Below, piece by piece: positions 42,116 through 51,585 of a stretch of 64,000 nt of DNA; positions within the stretch are counted from its first letter, which is position 1, and every line of letters begins with the position of its first letter. The stretch comes from Roseiarcus sp036489975. Its GTDB lineage: Bacteria; Pseudomonadota; Alphaproteobacteria; Rhizobiales; Beijerinckiaceae. The notes under the pieces are model-generated. The model was not told where the DNA came from, searched no databases, and was given only the letters and a program-made list of their open reading frames with translations. The stretch is taken from contig DASXES010000130.1 of NCBI GenBank assembly GCA_036489975.1, positions 14,436 through 78,435 on the forward strand, read 5' to 3'. Both the position numbers and the translations under genes were made by a program.

Positions 42116-42823
42116 ATGGCCGCAGGACTCTTCGGAAAGTTGCCCGCCAAGCGCGATTTCATCGGCGCCAACGCCTCGCGGCGGTTCCTGGAAGTCTGGG
42201 AGCCGTGGCTCCAGACGGGCGTGGCGATGTCGAAGCAAATGCTGAACGCAGGGTGGATTGAAACCTACAACCGCGCTCCGATCTGGCGCTACTGGCTCGG
42301 AGCGGACTTTTGCGGCGAGGCGATGATCGGCGCGTTCATGCCCTCGGTCGATGGGGTCGGGCGATCGTTTCCCCTCGCCATTTTCGTGGGCGAGGGCGAC
42401 GCCACGCTTCCGCCCCCGGAACTCGAGCAGAACGACGCCTGGTTCGAGGCGGCCGAGGCCGTCCTTCTTGAGGCGCTCGAGCCGGAAGCGACTTTGGAGC
42501 GGATCGCCGAGAAAGTCATGGGCCTGCCCTCGCCGGCCCTCCAGCCTTTGATGACCCGGGACAAGGGTTTCGAAGAATTGGCTGACGGCGCCGTCCTTGC
42601 CCGCGACGTCGGCGGCGAGGTTTCCGCAGCCTTTCTCGCGGCGCGACGCTTCGGGCGCCGGCGCGCCTTTGCCTCGCAGAGCTTCTGGTGGACGATCGGC
42701 GGCGAGGGTTTTCCTTCGCTCGCCTTGTCCGCGGTCGGCCTGCCGCCCCCGACCCGCTTCGCCGACATGCTGACCGGTGCGTTCTCGGACCGGGACGCCA
42801 TCGCCCTCGGCGAGGCGACCTGA
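42116..42823 (+). CDS. tagF: T6SS-associated protein TagF
   Basis: A 235-aa cytosolic regulator. The TagF signature is at the start (GLFGKLPAKRDFIGANASRRFLEVWEPWLQTGV), with WRYWLGADFCGEAMIGAFMPSVDGVGRSFPL. In Agrobacterium TagF is fused to the phosphatase PppA and represses T6SS by binding Fha. Here the protein ends after the TagF domain and there is no PppA part. ATG 42116 starts 5 nt after the tssM stop; an in-frame GTG at 42092 lies inside tssM. Confidence 0.92.
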   Translation: MAAGLFGKLPAKRDFIGANASRRFLEVWEPWLQTGVAMSKQMLNAGWIETYNRAPIWRYWLGADFCGEAMIGAFMPSVDGVGRSFPLAIFVGEGDATLPPPELEQNDAWFEAAEAVLLEALEPEATLERIAEKVMGLPSPALQPLMTRDKGFEELADGAVLARDVGGEVSAAFLAARRFGRRRAFASQSFWWTIGGEGFPSLALSAVGLPPPTRFADMLTGAFSDRDAIALGEAT

Positions 42824-42914
42824 ATGACGGCGCTCGCCATCCCTGCTTGTTGTCGCGATCCAAGGATCGCGTATCATCTGAGCCAACGCCCCTCCCCTCA
42901 CAGGACAAGCGGCG

Positions 42915-44429
42915 ATGAATGACCTTTCTCCTCCGGACGCCTCGGCCGCAGTCTTGCCGAACGCCCCGCCGCCGCTCGCCGAAGCCGCCATTCCTGCGGA
43001 GCTCGAGATGCCGGCCGGTTCTTTGCCCGCTCCTGAAGCGGCCGTGCCGGTCGAGCCACCGCCGCCTGAACCTTCGCCTGCGGAAGCGCCGACCGAGGCT
43101 GCGCCCGCACCCGGTTCGGCGCCCAATCCCTTCGCGCTGCCGATCGTCTCGGAGACGGATCCGTGTGGGCCCGACCTCGATCTTGAGGGCGACGCGGAAT
43201 TCATGAATTTCGTCGCAGCCACGGAGGGGTTGCTTCCCGCCAGTTATTACGCCTTCAATCGCGCCTCAATCGATTTTCCGTCGGCGTTGCAGACGGCGGA
43301 GGCGCTGCTCAAGCGCACGCTCGACGTCCGCCTGCTCGCCCTCATGGCCAAGCTCTCGATCCTCAATCGCGATATCGCGACCTTCGCGCGGCGGCTCGGA
43401 AATATCGCCTGGCTCGTCAGCGAACATTGGGAGGCCGTCAATCCGAGGCCCGAAGGCGACGACGCTTCCGGGCGCATCGCGCAGCTGATGACGCTCGAGG
43501 ACAATTCCGTCGTCCTCCTGCCGCTGCAGTACGCCCCGCTGCTCGACACCAACCGCGAGGGGGTGCTCTCCTATCGCGACCAGCTCCTGGCGACGGGCGC
43601 GGTCCCGCCGCGTTCGGTCACTCTCTATAACCTGAAAGGCGAGAAGCAGACGACGGAGCCGGAGCAGTTCATGGCCGCGAATGCAATCGCGCGGGTGCTT
43701 GGGGACGTCGAGATCGGAAAGCTCGCCGGCGTCGCCGAGATATTCAAAAACCTCGGCGCTTCGATCCAGTCGATCAGGGCGGCCACCACCCAGCATGTCG
43801 GCTTCGAGAACGGCGTCGAGCTGCCGAAGCTCGCCAAGCTTGTGGCCGAGATGGCGGAATTCCTGCGCGTTCCGCTCGTCAGACGCGACCCGTCGCTCGC
43901 GCCGCCGCCCGAAGCGCCTCGGGGGGCCGAGGGCGCCGCGGCTCCGGACGCGGCCGCCGCGGCGCCGGCTGCTTTCGCTTCGCGCGCCGAGGTCGATGCG
44001 GCGCTTGCTTCCGCGTTCGGCTATTTCGCCGCCTCCGAGCCGACAAGCCCGGCGCTGCTCCTCATCCGGCAGGCCCGCGAAACGCTGGGGAAGAACCTGT
44101 ACGAGGTGATGAAACTGCTGGCGCCGCCGCACGCGGACGCCGCGCGGGTCTTCGTCGGCCCGGACGGAGCCTTCACGGTGCCGGTGAAGAGTCTGTCGAC
44201 CACGCCGACCGCGGCCATCGAAAGCGCGCCAGCGGAGCCGGCGGCGTCGCGCGCCGCAGCGCTCGCCCTCATCGACGCGGTCTCGGCGCACATGCAAAGG
44301 GCGGAGCCGTCGAGCCCCGTGCCCTATCTGCTCGATCGCGCGCGAAATCTGGCGACGCGCGACTTCCTGAGCCTCTTGCAGGATGTCCTGTCGGAGGAGG
44401 CGATCACGTCGTTGAAGAAGGGCAAGTGA
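42915..44429 (+). CDS. tssA: T6SS protein TssA
   Basis: A 504-aa protein with an Ala/Pro-rich N-terminal tail (residues 1-70), the ImpA N-terminal domain (PIVSETDPCGPDLDLEGDAEFMNFVAATEGLLPASYYAF, TLDVRLLALMAKLSILNRD, LVSEHWEAVNPRPEGDD) and a C-terminal VasJ-like helical part (TSPALLLIRQARETLGKNLYEVMKLLAPPHADAARVFVG and SPVPYLLDRARNLATRDFLSLL). TssA caps and primes sheath growth. It ends the rightward operon, 3 nt from the convergent DUF1036 gene. Confidence 0.93.
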   Translation: MNDLSPPDASAAVLPNAPPPLAEAAIPAELEMPAGSLPAPEAAVPVEPPPPEPSPAEAPTEAAPAPGSAPNPFALPIVSETDPCGPDLDLEGDAEFMNFVAATEGLLPASYYAFNRASIDFPSALQTAEALLKRTLDVRLLALMAKLSILNRDIATFARRLGNIAWLVSEHWEAVNPRPEGDDASGRIAQLMTLEDNSVVLLPLQYAPLLDTNREGVLSYRDQLLATGAVPPRSVTLYNLKGEKQTTEPEQFMAANAIARVLGDVEIGKLAGVAEIFKNLGASIQSIRAATTQHVGFENGVELPKLAKLVAEMAEFLRVPLVRRDPSLAPPPEAPRGAEGAAAPDAAAAAPAAFASRAEVDAALASAFGYFAASEPTSPALLLIRQARETLGKNLYEVMKLLAPPHADAARVFVGPDGAFTVPVKSLSTTPTAAIESAPAEPAASRAAALALIDAVSAHMQRAEPSSPVPYLLDRARNLATRDFLSLLQDVLSEEAITSLKKGK

Positions 44430-44432
44430 CGC

Positions 44433-44954
44433 TTACTTCCGGGGGTCGCTGAGGAAGGTCGTCCAGTCGGACGAATCGAGCGTGTCGATCTCGGCGAAAG
44501 TGACCGCCTGCAGGCCGCGCCGCCAGCAATTGTCCGCGCCGAAGGCTGTGAACTTGCCGCGGTCGATGCATAGGGTCGCCGTGCCGGTCACGAGGTCCAC
44601 CCCGTCGATGTCCGTCGCGTAGAGATAGACGAAGCGGCTTTTCAAGGGACCACGAATGGGCGTGGCGCATGAGCCGGGCGTCGCCACCCACCAGCCCTCC
44701 GTCCTGAAGACCTCGCCGGCGTCCGTCCCGACCGCGATATTGATCAGCGCATGCGTCTTGTTGCAGACGCGGAAGTCCGCATGGGCCGGCGGGGAAAAGA
44801 TCACAAATAGGGCGAAGGCCAAAGCGGCGCGCGCGAGTCCCCGGCTCGCTCGCCGGGCCTCCCGATCTGCGCCTCCGCGCCAGTCGGCGGCGGCGGCGAA
44901 CGCTCTTGGGCTCCCGATAGCGCGGCGACGCCTGCCGCCATCACTCGCCTTCAT
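44433..44954 (-). CDS. DUF1036 exported protein at the end of the T6SS operon
   Basis: A 173-aa protein. An unusually long basic N-terminus precedes a hydrophobic core (LARAALAFALFVIFSPPAHA), giving a signal peptide with a likely cut after AHA. The mature domain DFRVCNKTHALINIAVGTDAG ... EGWWVATPGSCATPI ... YLYATDIDG ... CIDRGKFTAFGADNCWRRGLQAVTFAEIDT is DUF1036 with four conserved cysteines. The role is unknown. The ATG at 44954 overlaps the 92-aa gene before it by 14 nt; that overlap and the lack of a later ATG decided the start. Confidence 0.8.
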   Translation of the reverse strand: MKASDGGRRRRAIGSPRAFAAAADWRGGADREARRASRGLARAALAFALFVIFSPPAHADFRVCNKTHALINIAVGTDAGEVFRTEGWWVATPGSCATPIRGPLKSRFVYLYATDIDGVDLVTGTATLCIDRGKFTAFGADNCWRRGLQAVTFAEIDTLDSSDWTTFLSDPRK

Positions 44955-45219
44955 CTCGGTAAAGTTCGCCCCATTCCTTTTTCCAGACGCCGTCCGGATC
45001 CTGAACAACGATGGCGATCTTCAGCTGATTCGCAAGCTTAACCGCGCCGGAAAGAGCGTCCTTGGGCGCCATCGGCTCGGTGAACCGATCCGCCTCCAGA
45101 GATTCATGCGCGCTTCTGGGGCAGACGACCGTCGCCCGCTGTCCGTCGGCGCCTTGAGAAAGAACGACGGTCACCGCGTCGCCGACGACCTCATCCACCT
45201 GCTCGAATCGATTGGCCAT
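44941..45219 (-). CDS. 92-aa hypothetical protein downstream of tssH
   Basis: A small soluble protein (MANRFEQVDEVVGDAVTVVLSQG..., then DPDGVWKKEWGELYRDEGE). I do not recognise a domain. It starts 12 nt after the tssH stop with a strong ribosome-binding site (GGAGGT), and its end overlaps the DUF1036 gene, so all three are one transcript. Its place suggests a T6SS accessory factor or an effector-immunity remnant, but nothing in the sequence proves this. Confidence 0.75.
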   Translation of the reverse strand: MANRFEQVDEVVGDAVTVVLSQGADGQRATVVCPRSAHESLEADRFTEPMAPKDALSGAVKLANQLKIAIVVQDPDGVWKKEWGELYRDEGE

Positions 45220-45231
45220 CGATACCTCCGT

Positions 45232-47970
45232 TCAGTTCACCTCGTATACGAATGCGCCATCCGCAGCCGAGACCTTGGCTTCGTGGATCTCCTCACGCGC
45301 GAGCGAGCGCTTGAGGATTTCGCGCGACAGCGCGGGAAGGATCGTATTGGTGATGACGTTGTCGATCACCCGTCCGCCGGAGTCCGGATCGTGGCAGAGT
45401 GAGACGATGTGGTCGATGGCGCTTTGATCGGCGATGAATTTCGCCCGATGGTTTTCCGCGATGCGCTTGCCGATCCGATCGAGTTGCAGGCGCACGATGC
45501 CGGCCAGCATGTCGCCCGACAGCGGATAATAGGGAATTGTGACGATGCGCCCGAGCAGCGCGGGCGGGAAGACCTCGAGGAGTGCAGGGCGCAACTCGGC
45601 AGCGAGCGCCTGGGGATCGGGCTTCGCATCGGCGGCCGCGGCGCGCATTATGATCTCAGTCCCGACATTGGTGGTGAGCAGGATCAGGGTGTTCTTGAAG
45701 TCGATGCGGCGCCCTGTGCCGTCCTCCATCACGCCCTTGTCGAACACCTGGAAGAAGACCTCGTGCACGTCGGGATGGGCCTTCTCGATCTCGTCGAGCA
45801 AGACGACGCTGTAGGGGCGCCGCCGCACCGCCTCGGTCAGGCGCCCGCCCTCGCCATAGCCGACATAGCCGGGCGGCGCGCCTTTGAGCGTCGAGACCGT
45901 GTGCGCCTCCTGGAACTCGGACATGTTGATGGTGATGATGTTCTGCTCGCCGCCGTAGAGCGTTTCCGCCAGCGCAAGCGCCGTCTCTGTCTTGCCGACG
46001 CCAGAGGGGCCGCACAGCATGAAGACGCCGATCGGCTTCATCGGATTGTCGAGCCCGGCGCGATTGGTCTCGATGCGCTTGGCGATCATCTCGAGGCCGT
46101 GGCTCTGTCCGACGATGCGCCTGTTCAGAATGCCGGCGAGGTTGAGCACGGTCTCGACTTCGTCGGCGACCATCTTGCCGACCGGAATTCCCGTCCAGTC
46201 GGACACGACGGAAGCGATTGCCTGCTCGTCGACATACGCGTAGATCATCCGCTTTTCCGGATTGATCTGGCCAAGCTCGCTCACCTTACCGCGCAGGGTC
46301 TCGCCATCCACCCGCGATCCGGCTTCAGGCTCTGCGCTCACCGCAGGCGGCGGCTCAGGGCCAAGCGGCGGCGGCGCCTCTGCAGGGGCGGATGGCGCAG
46401 CCTCCGCGGGCGTCGGCGGGGCCTTGGACCCCTTCGCAATTGTCTCGCGCAGCGCGAGCACTTCCTCGACCAGCGCGCGCTCGCGCGCCCAATCGGCTTC
46501 CAGCGCGGCGAGTTTTTCGCGGGCTTTCGCGAGCTTTGCGTCGATCTCCACGATGCGGTCTTCTTTCGCGGATCCGAGATCCCGCTCGCGCGCGAGCGAC
46601 TCCTTCTCGGTTTCGAGCGAGGCGATCTCCACTTCCGCGTCCTCGACCCCCGCAGGCTTGGCGTTCTGGCTGATGGCGACGCGCGCGCAGGCCGTGTCGA
46701 GCAAGCTCACCGCCTTGTCGGGCAATTGCCGCGCCGGGATATAGCGGTTGGACAGGTTGACCGCGGCGACGATCGCCTCGTCGGTGACCCTCACCTTATG
46801 GTGCTTCTCCATTGGCGCGATGAGCCCGCGCAACATGATGGCGGCGGTCGCCACGTCCGGCTCGTTGACCATGATCGGCTGGAAGCGCCGGGTGAGCGCC
46901 GGGTCTTTCTCGATATACTGCCGGTACTCCGACCAGGTGGTGGCGGCGATGGTGCGCAAGGTTCCGCGCGCGAGAGCGGGCTTCAGGAGATTCGCGGCGT
47001 CGCCTGTTCCGGCCTGCCCCCCGGCGCCGATCAGCGTGTGCGCCTCGTCGATGAACAGGATGATTGGCGTCGGCGACGACTGCACTTCGTCGATCACCGA
47101 GCGCAGCCGCTGCTCGAATTCGCCCTTCATCGACGCGCCTGCCTGCATGAGGCCGACGTCGAGAACGCAGAGCTTCACGCCTTTGAGCGGCGGGGGGACA
47201 TCGCCCGATGCGATGCGCTGGGCGAAGCCTTCGACGACGGCGGTTTTGCCGACGCCAGCTTCGCCGGTCAGGATCGGATTGTTCTGCCGCCTGCGCATCA
47301 GAACGTCGATCACCTGACGCACTTCGTCCTCGCGGCCAAGGACAGGGTCCATCTCGCCGGTTTTGGCCTTGGCGGTGAGATCCTGGCTGAAGCGATCGAG
47401 CGCAGTCGTGCCCTTGGGCCCAAGCGCGGCACTCGCGCCTTCCGTGCCCGCCGCGGCGACCCCCGAGCCATCCATCGGGCGGAGGTTGCCTTCGTCGGAC
47501 CCTGCCCAGATCGCGCCCTGGCCGGCAGCCACGTCATCGACGGGAAGCTTGGCGAATTCCTGCGACACGCCGATCAACGCGCGTCTCAACTCGACCGACT
47601 TCAGGATCCCGACGAGCAGATGCCCGGTGCGAATTTGCGTTTCGCCAAACAGAAGCGTCGCATAGTGCCAGCCGCGGTCGAGAGCGTCGGCGACGGGATT
47701 GGAGATGCCGGGCATCTCGGTTTCGTTCTTGCGGAATCCGTTGACCACGGCCGTCGCATCGGCCAGCAGCTTGGAGCGGTCAAGCTTGAAATGATCGGCG
47801 GTGAGCGCGAGATCCGTGCGGTCCTTCTGCAGGATATGTATGAGCCAGTGGGCAAGCTCGAGGTTGCGGTTTCCGGCGCTCTTGGCCTGCCGCAACCCTT
47901 GCAGGAACGATTCGTAGCCAACGCGGTTCAGCTTGCCGGCGACCGCTTCGATGCTGATGTCCGCGCCCAT
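45232..47970 (-). CDS. tssH: T6SS sheath-disassembly ATPase TssH (ClpV)
   Basis: A 912-aa AAA+ unfoldase that pulls apart contracted TssBC sheath. An N-terminal Clp_N-type domain (1-160) precedes D1 with Walker A GEAGVGKTAVVEG near residue 235 and Walker B ILFIDEAHTL, a coiled-coil middle domain (IASLETEKESLARERDLGSAKEDRI...), and D2 with Walker A CGPSGVGKTETALALAE near 653 and VVLLDEIEKAHPDV. Between the middle domain and D2 sits a proline/alanine-rich insert of about 40 residues, longer than I would expect for ClpV. Both ATPase sites look complete. Confidence 0.96.
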   Translation of the reverse strand: MGADISIEAVAGKLNRVGYESFLQGLRQAKSAGNRNLELAHWLIHILQKDRTDLALTADHFKLDRSKLLADATAVVNGFRKNETEMPGISNPVADALDRGWHYATLLFGETQIRTGHLLVGILKSVELRRALIGVSQEFAKLPVDDVAAGQGAIWAGSDEGNLRPMDGSGVAAAGTEGASAALGPKGTTALDRFSQDLTAKAKTGEMDPVLGREDEVRQVIDVLMRRRQNNPILTGEAGVGKTAVVEGFAQRIASGDVPPPLKGVKLCVLDVGLMQAGASMKGEFEQRLRSVIDEVQSSPTPIILFIDEAHTLIGAGGQAGTGDAANLLKPALARGTLRTIAATTWSEYRQYIEKDPALTRRFQPIMVNEPDVATAAIMLRGLIAPMEKHHKVRVTDEAIVAAVNLSNRYIPARQLPDKAVSLLDTACARVAISQNAKPAGVEDAEVEIASLETEKESLARERDLGSAKEDRIVEIDAKLAKAREKLAALEADWARERALVEEVLALRETIAKGSKAPPTPAEAAPSAPAEAPPPLGPEPPPAVSAEPEAGSRVDGETLRGKVSELGQINPEKRMIYAYVDEQAIASVVSDWTGIPVGKMVADEVETVLNLAGILNRRIVGQSHGLEMIAKRIETNRAGLDNPMKPIGVFMLCGPSGVGKTETALALAETLYGGEQNIITINMSEFQEAHTVSTLKGAPPGYVGYGEGGRLTEAVRRRPYSVVLLDEIEKAHPDVHEVFFQVFDKGVMEDGTGRRIDFKNTLILLTTNVGTEIIMRAAAADAKPDPQALAAELRPALLEVFPPALLGRIVTIPYYPLSGDMLAGIVRLQLDRIGKRIAENHRAKFIADQSAIDHIVSLCHDPDSGGRVIDNVITNTILPALSREILKRSLAREEIHEAKVSAADGAFVYEVN

Positions 47971-47982
47971 GGGCGAATCTCC

Positions 47983-48987
47983 CTATTTCGCGCTCTCGAG
48001 GCGGCTGACCACGTGGAACCGTGCGTCCCGACGATACGTCTCGTCGGTCTTCGCCCAGTTCGGCGACATCCAGCTCGTCCATCCGATCGCAGCGTCGCGA
48101 CCGAGTCTCACGGGCGTGATCTCGCCGGCAGGAATCGCGACCTCCATGTCCCAGTCGTATTCGAGGCCGAGGTAAAGATAGACCGCATCGGCGATTTGCC
48201 GCGCCAGCGGCGAGCCCGGCAGAAACTCCCGAAAATGCTTAATATCTCGCACAAAGACGCGGATGCGGAACTTGTCGCTGACGGTGTACATGCTCGCCCC
48301 CGCGACGCAGTCCTGGCCGAGCCGGCTATTGGCCTGGCCGACACGCGTACGTTCAGCCGGATCGAGCTCGAGCCAGCCGCCAACGAATTCCTCGATCTCG
48401 ACGCGCGTCTCGAGAAAGTTTGTGAGGCAGGCCCGCAGCCGTGACGCGCTCTTGACCCGCGCGCCGAGCAGCCCCGCATATTGCAGCTTGGCGAAATCGG
48501 AGATCGAATCGGCGTCGCGAAAAGCCGGCGTTCCGATGCCGATCATCGCCCCGATATAGGCGCGAAACCGGTCCTCATCGGGCCTGTCGTGCTGGGCGAT
48601 CGGACGCGCGTCCGCCCAGGCGCGAAAGAACAGCGCGAGAAAGCGGCGCTGGAAGATGTCAACGAAGCGTGGAAACGCATCGTCGCGTTCGAGCAGCCAG
48701 CTATACGCCTCTTCGGTCGTGGTCAGCGGCAACGCACCCTGGGGACCGAACATGCCCAAAAAGCGCGCTTTGAGACGCATGCGCCCGCTCTCTTCGACCG
48801 TCGCGGCGACGAGATTCGAGTCGGCGAATTCGAGATAGGGGTCCTGCGCGATCTCGACGAATTCGTCCTCGAGCCGGCGCGCCTCGCCAATGCGTGGCTT
48901 GCCCGGGTTCTCCCGCTCGAGGCGCCGCAGGACGCTGAGGAGGTCGAAGCGCCACGGCTCGGCCTCGAGTTCGGCGCGGAAGCTCAC
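47983..48987 (-). CDS. tssG: T6SS baseplate subunit TssG
   Basis: A 334-aa baseplate wedge protein: WRFDLLSVLRRLERENPGKPRIGEARRLEDEFVEIAQDPYLEFADSNL, then FLGMFGPQGALPLTTTEEAYSWL, DIFQRRFLALFFRAWADARPIAQHDRPDED, the typical FGPQGPLP and FYRAW-like motifs. It starts with GTG at 48987, overlapping the tssF stop by 4 nt, and ends 12 nt before tssH. Confidence 0.94.
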   Translation of the reverse strand: MSFRAELEAEPWRFDLLSVLRRLERENPGKPRIGEARRLEDEFVEIAQDPYLEFADSNLVAATVEESGRMRLKARFLGMFGPQGALPLTTTEEAYSWLLERDDAFPRFVDIFQRRFLALFFRAWADARPIAQHDRPDEDRFRAYIGAMIGIGTPAFRDADSISDFAKLQYAGLLGARVKSASRLRACLTNFLETRVEIEEFVGGWLELDPAERTRVGQANSRLGQDCVAGASMYTVSDKFRIRVFVRDIKHFREFLPGSPLARQIADAVYLYLGLEYDWDMEVAIPAGEITPVRLGRDAAIGWTSWMSPNWAKTDETYRRDARFHVVSRLESAK

Positions 48988-50939
48988 AGCACGCCTCTCA
49001 AGCCGATGCGCGGCGGCCAGCGCATCATCTCTCCCCGCTCGACAGTGCGCACGACCGTCTGAGTGAAGTGGTTGATCGCCACATATTCGGCGAAGAAGCG
49101 ATCGAGGACCGCGCCCAGAAGGAAGGCGCCCGAGCCCTCGAAGGCCTTGCCTTCCAGGACGACGGTCAGCTCAAGCCCGCGGGCCGCGGCTGCGCCGGAC
49201 GCCTGGCGCAATCGGCGCACGACGGGGCGCGCCTTGAGGCTGCGCACGCCGCGAATCTTGGCCTCGGCCGCGGCGTCGGAAATATCGGCGAACAGGACAA
49301 GCGTCTCGCGAAGCGCCTTGGCGCCGTCGTCGGCCCGGTCGACCAGCCCCAGGTGATTGAGGCTCAGCATGCTGATGAGGCGCCAGGCGACCTCGCCCGT
49401 CGAGGCGTCCAGTCCTCTTCCCTCGATTGAGGTCAGCGCCGGCTCGAGCGCTTTGGTCGGACCGCCAACGCAGCCGAGCTCGAGCTCCGTGTCTTCGAGG
49501 AAGCGGAAGTCAGCGCCGCCCTCGCCGACTGGAAGCTGCGCCGCCAGATGGCGGTTGGTGCAGAGCGCGTCGACGCTGAGCTCGGCGATGCGCAGAGTTT
49601 CGTCCGGGTCCGCTCGTTCGCCCAGCGAAAGAAAGACGTCGGTTCCAGCGTAATCGGAAAGCGAGCCGTATCTCCTTTCCTCGGCGGTACGCCGCCGGGG
49701 CAAGCGGCGAACCGTATAGGTCAACCCGGTCAGGCTGCGCGCCGCCCTCGCGGAATAGAGCGGCTCGACGGCAAGCTTCTGCGGCGCTCCCGGCACGTGG
49801 GCGAATACCTGAACGATGCGATTGGGCTCGAAATCGAGCGGGCGGCTCCGGTCGGGGATGACCTGATATTCAAACTGATTGGACTTGACCGGGATCCGGT
49901 CGAGCCGCTTCTCGAAGAGGTTGGCGCCAGGCGCAACGTAGAGCGCGAACATTTCCTTGCGCACCCCGGCGGCCAATTGCGGATTGACATCGTCGAAGGC
50001 GAAAACGATGTCGATCGACTTCGCGCCGAGGCGCGAGGCCACGGCGTCGAGGTCCACGAGATCGAAACCAAGAAACCGGCGCGGAAACGCAAAATAGTCG
50101 CGCAGGAAGTCGAACCCACGAAACAGCTGGTTGTCGTTGGGGATAAGGGCCTCGTCCTCCCCAAAACCGATCTGGCGGATCATGCTGGCGCGCGCGGGCA
50201 AGATCACCGGATCGCCGAAAGCGTCGAGCATACGAAAATAGACGCCTGTGCAATGCGCGAACAGCTGCTCGTACATCGCGACCGCATCGGTTTCCTGGCC
50301 AAGCAGATGGAAGCGCAGCGACTTCACCCGGTAGGAGGAAAATCGTAGCTCCGGGCGGGTCTGCGCTTCCTTGTCCGCGGGCTCGTCTTCCCCCTTCATG
50401 GCGCTTCGTACGGTGAGCTGAAGCCTAAGGCTCGCGGCGCAGCCGGCGCCGGCGTTGGGGACGAGCGCCTGGAACGCGCCCGAACTTGTCAGATATTCCG
50501 CCTTGACGATCTCGAACGGCCAGAGCGTGATCGGCTCGGCAAGCGTGAACCGGCACGCGACATTGCGTTGCGCCTCGAGGTACGTGGCCTCGAACATGGC
50601 GCCTTGCTCGATGGTCCTTCCGTCGCGGAGCGCGGGGTCGCCGAATCTGGGCCGCGCCTGGACGAGAACGAAGGAAGGGGTGGGCGCGAGATAGTGCGGC
50701 GCGAGCTGGTCGATCAGGTTCGTGGTGAAGTCGGCGAACTCGTGCTTGAGCTTGAGCTGGACGCGGGCGGCCAGAAACGCGGCGCCCTCGAGAAGACCTC
50801 CGATCATCGGATCGGCGGTATCGCCGATGACGCCTCCAAGTCGCTCCGCGATGCCTGGGTAGTCCTCAGCGAATTCGGCCGCCTGCTCACGCAGGATCGC
50901 GAGCTCCTGATTGTAGAACCTCAGGAATTCCCGGTCCAT
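48984..50939 (-). CDS. tssF: T6SS baseplate subunit TssF
   Basis: A 651-aa baseplate protein. The start FLRFYNQELAILREQAAEFAEDYPGIAERLGG is the family hallmark, followed by DPMIGGLLEGAAFLAARVQLKLKHEFADFTTNLIDQLAPHYLAPTPSFVLVQ. The end has the conserved LRETLVLFAD and GLELTVVLEGKAFEGSGAFLLGAVLDRFFAEYVAINHFTQTVVRT. It lies 3 nt after tssE and overlaps tssG. Confidence 0.95.
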   Translation of the reverse strand: MDREFLRFYNQELAILREQAAEFAEDYPGIAERLGGVIGDTADPMIGGLLEGAAFLAARVQLKLKHEFADFTTNLIDQLAPHYLAPTPSFVLVQARPRFGDPALRDGRTIEQGAMFEATYLEAQRNVACRFTLAEPITLWPFEIVKAEYLTSSGAFQALVPNAGAGCAASLRLQLTVRSAMKGEDEPADKEAQTRPELRFSSYRVKSLRFHLLGQETDAVAMYEQLFAHCTGVYFRMLDAFGDPVILPARASMIRQIGFGEDEALIPNDNQLFRGFDFLRDYFAFPRRFLGFDLVDLDAVASRLGAKSIDIVFAFDDVNPQLAAGVRKEMFALYVAPGANLFEKRLDRIPVKSNQFEYQVIPDRSRPLDFEPNRIVQVFAHVPGAPQKLAVEPLYSARAARSLTGLTYTVRRLPRRRTAEERRYGSLSDYAGTDVFLSLGERADPDETLRIAELSVDALCTNRHLAAQLPVGEGGADFRFLEDTELELGCVGGPTKALEPALTSIEGRGLDASTGEVAWRLISMLSLNHLGLVDRADDGAKALRETLVLFADISDAAAEAKIRGVRSLKARPVVRRLRQASGAAAARGLELTVVLEGKAFEGSGAFLLGAVLDRFFAEYVAINHFTQTVVRTVERGEMMRWPPRIGLRGVL

Positions 50940-50942
50940 CGC

Positions 50943-51509
50943 TCAAAGCCGGTCGATCTTGAGCTTGCCGGAATCGAGCTCCACCTCAGCGACGAATTGC
51001 ACCGGAACGTCGACCGGCTGCATCCTGAGCGCGGCGCTGACGAGAAACCTGACCCTGAGCTCGTTCGGCGAGACCGTCTCGTCCCGGTGGGCCTTGACCG
51101 AACCGCGCACGAGCCTGGGCTCAAAGTCTCTCAGGGCCGCCTCGAGCTGCTGGGCGACCTGAAGGACGGCATTCTCGTCAATCGAAAGACGCGCGATATC
51201 AGGAAAGCCGAAGTTGAGAATCGACTTGCCGACCTCCGGCGCCTCCGACAGGTTCTGAGCAGAATTGAGATTCACCGTGTTAAGAAGCGCGCCCACATCC
51301 GAAATGACGATCTTCCTGAGTTCGCTCTCGGAAATGGGCGTCCGGCTGGACATCCGCCGCGAGGAGAGCACCCGCTCCCCGCCCTCGCGAACGTCCGCCC
51401 GCGTTCTGGCGTCGCGCGAGTGATGCGCCGCTCGGAACGCCTGCATGAGCGGCGGGGTCAGACGATCGTTTTCCCGAGTCGCCAAGTCTCGCCCCGCCGC
51501 AAGTCTCAC
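50943..51509 (-). CDS. tssE: T6SS baseplate subunit TssE (gp25-like)
   Basis: A 188-aa protein of the phage T4 gp25 family. RLTPPLMQAF near the start, then SESELRKIVISDVGALLNTVNLNSAQNLSEAPEVGKSILNFGFPDIA, and FEPRLVRGSV with the conserved E-P-R-L that contacts sheath and baseplate. It is 3 nt before tssF and 76 nt after hcp. Confidence 0.92.
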   Translation of the reverse strand: MRLAAGRDLATRENDRLTPPLMQAFRAAHHSRDARTRADVREGGERVLSSRRMSSRTPISESELRKIVISDVGALLNTVNLNSAQNLSEAPEVGKSILNFGFPDIARLSIDENAVLQVAQQLEAALRDFEPRLVRGSVKAHRDETVSPNELRVRFLVSAALRMQPVDVPVQFVAEVELDSGKLKIDRL

Positions 51510-51585
51510 CCGCCGCCGACAGCCTTCGTCTTCTTAAGCTCGCGCCTTTCGCGATGGCCTCGCAGTCGACGATGTTTCCGACACG

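Noticed and set aside
45409..48444. A 1011-codon rightward open frame opposite tssH and tssG
   Set aside because: It lies wholly antisense to genes with complete family motifs. Its composition (Arg, Asp, Gly, Val rich without domains) is what the opposite strand of high-GC coding DNA gives.
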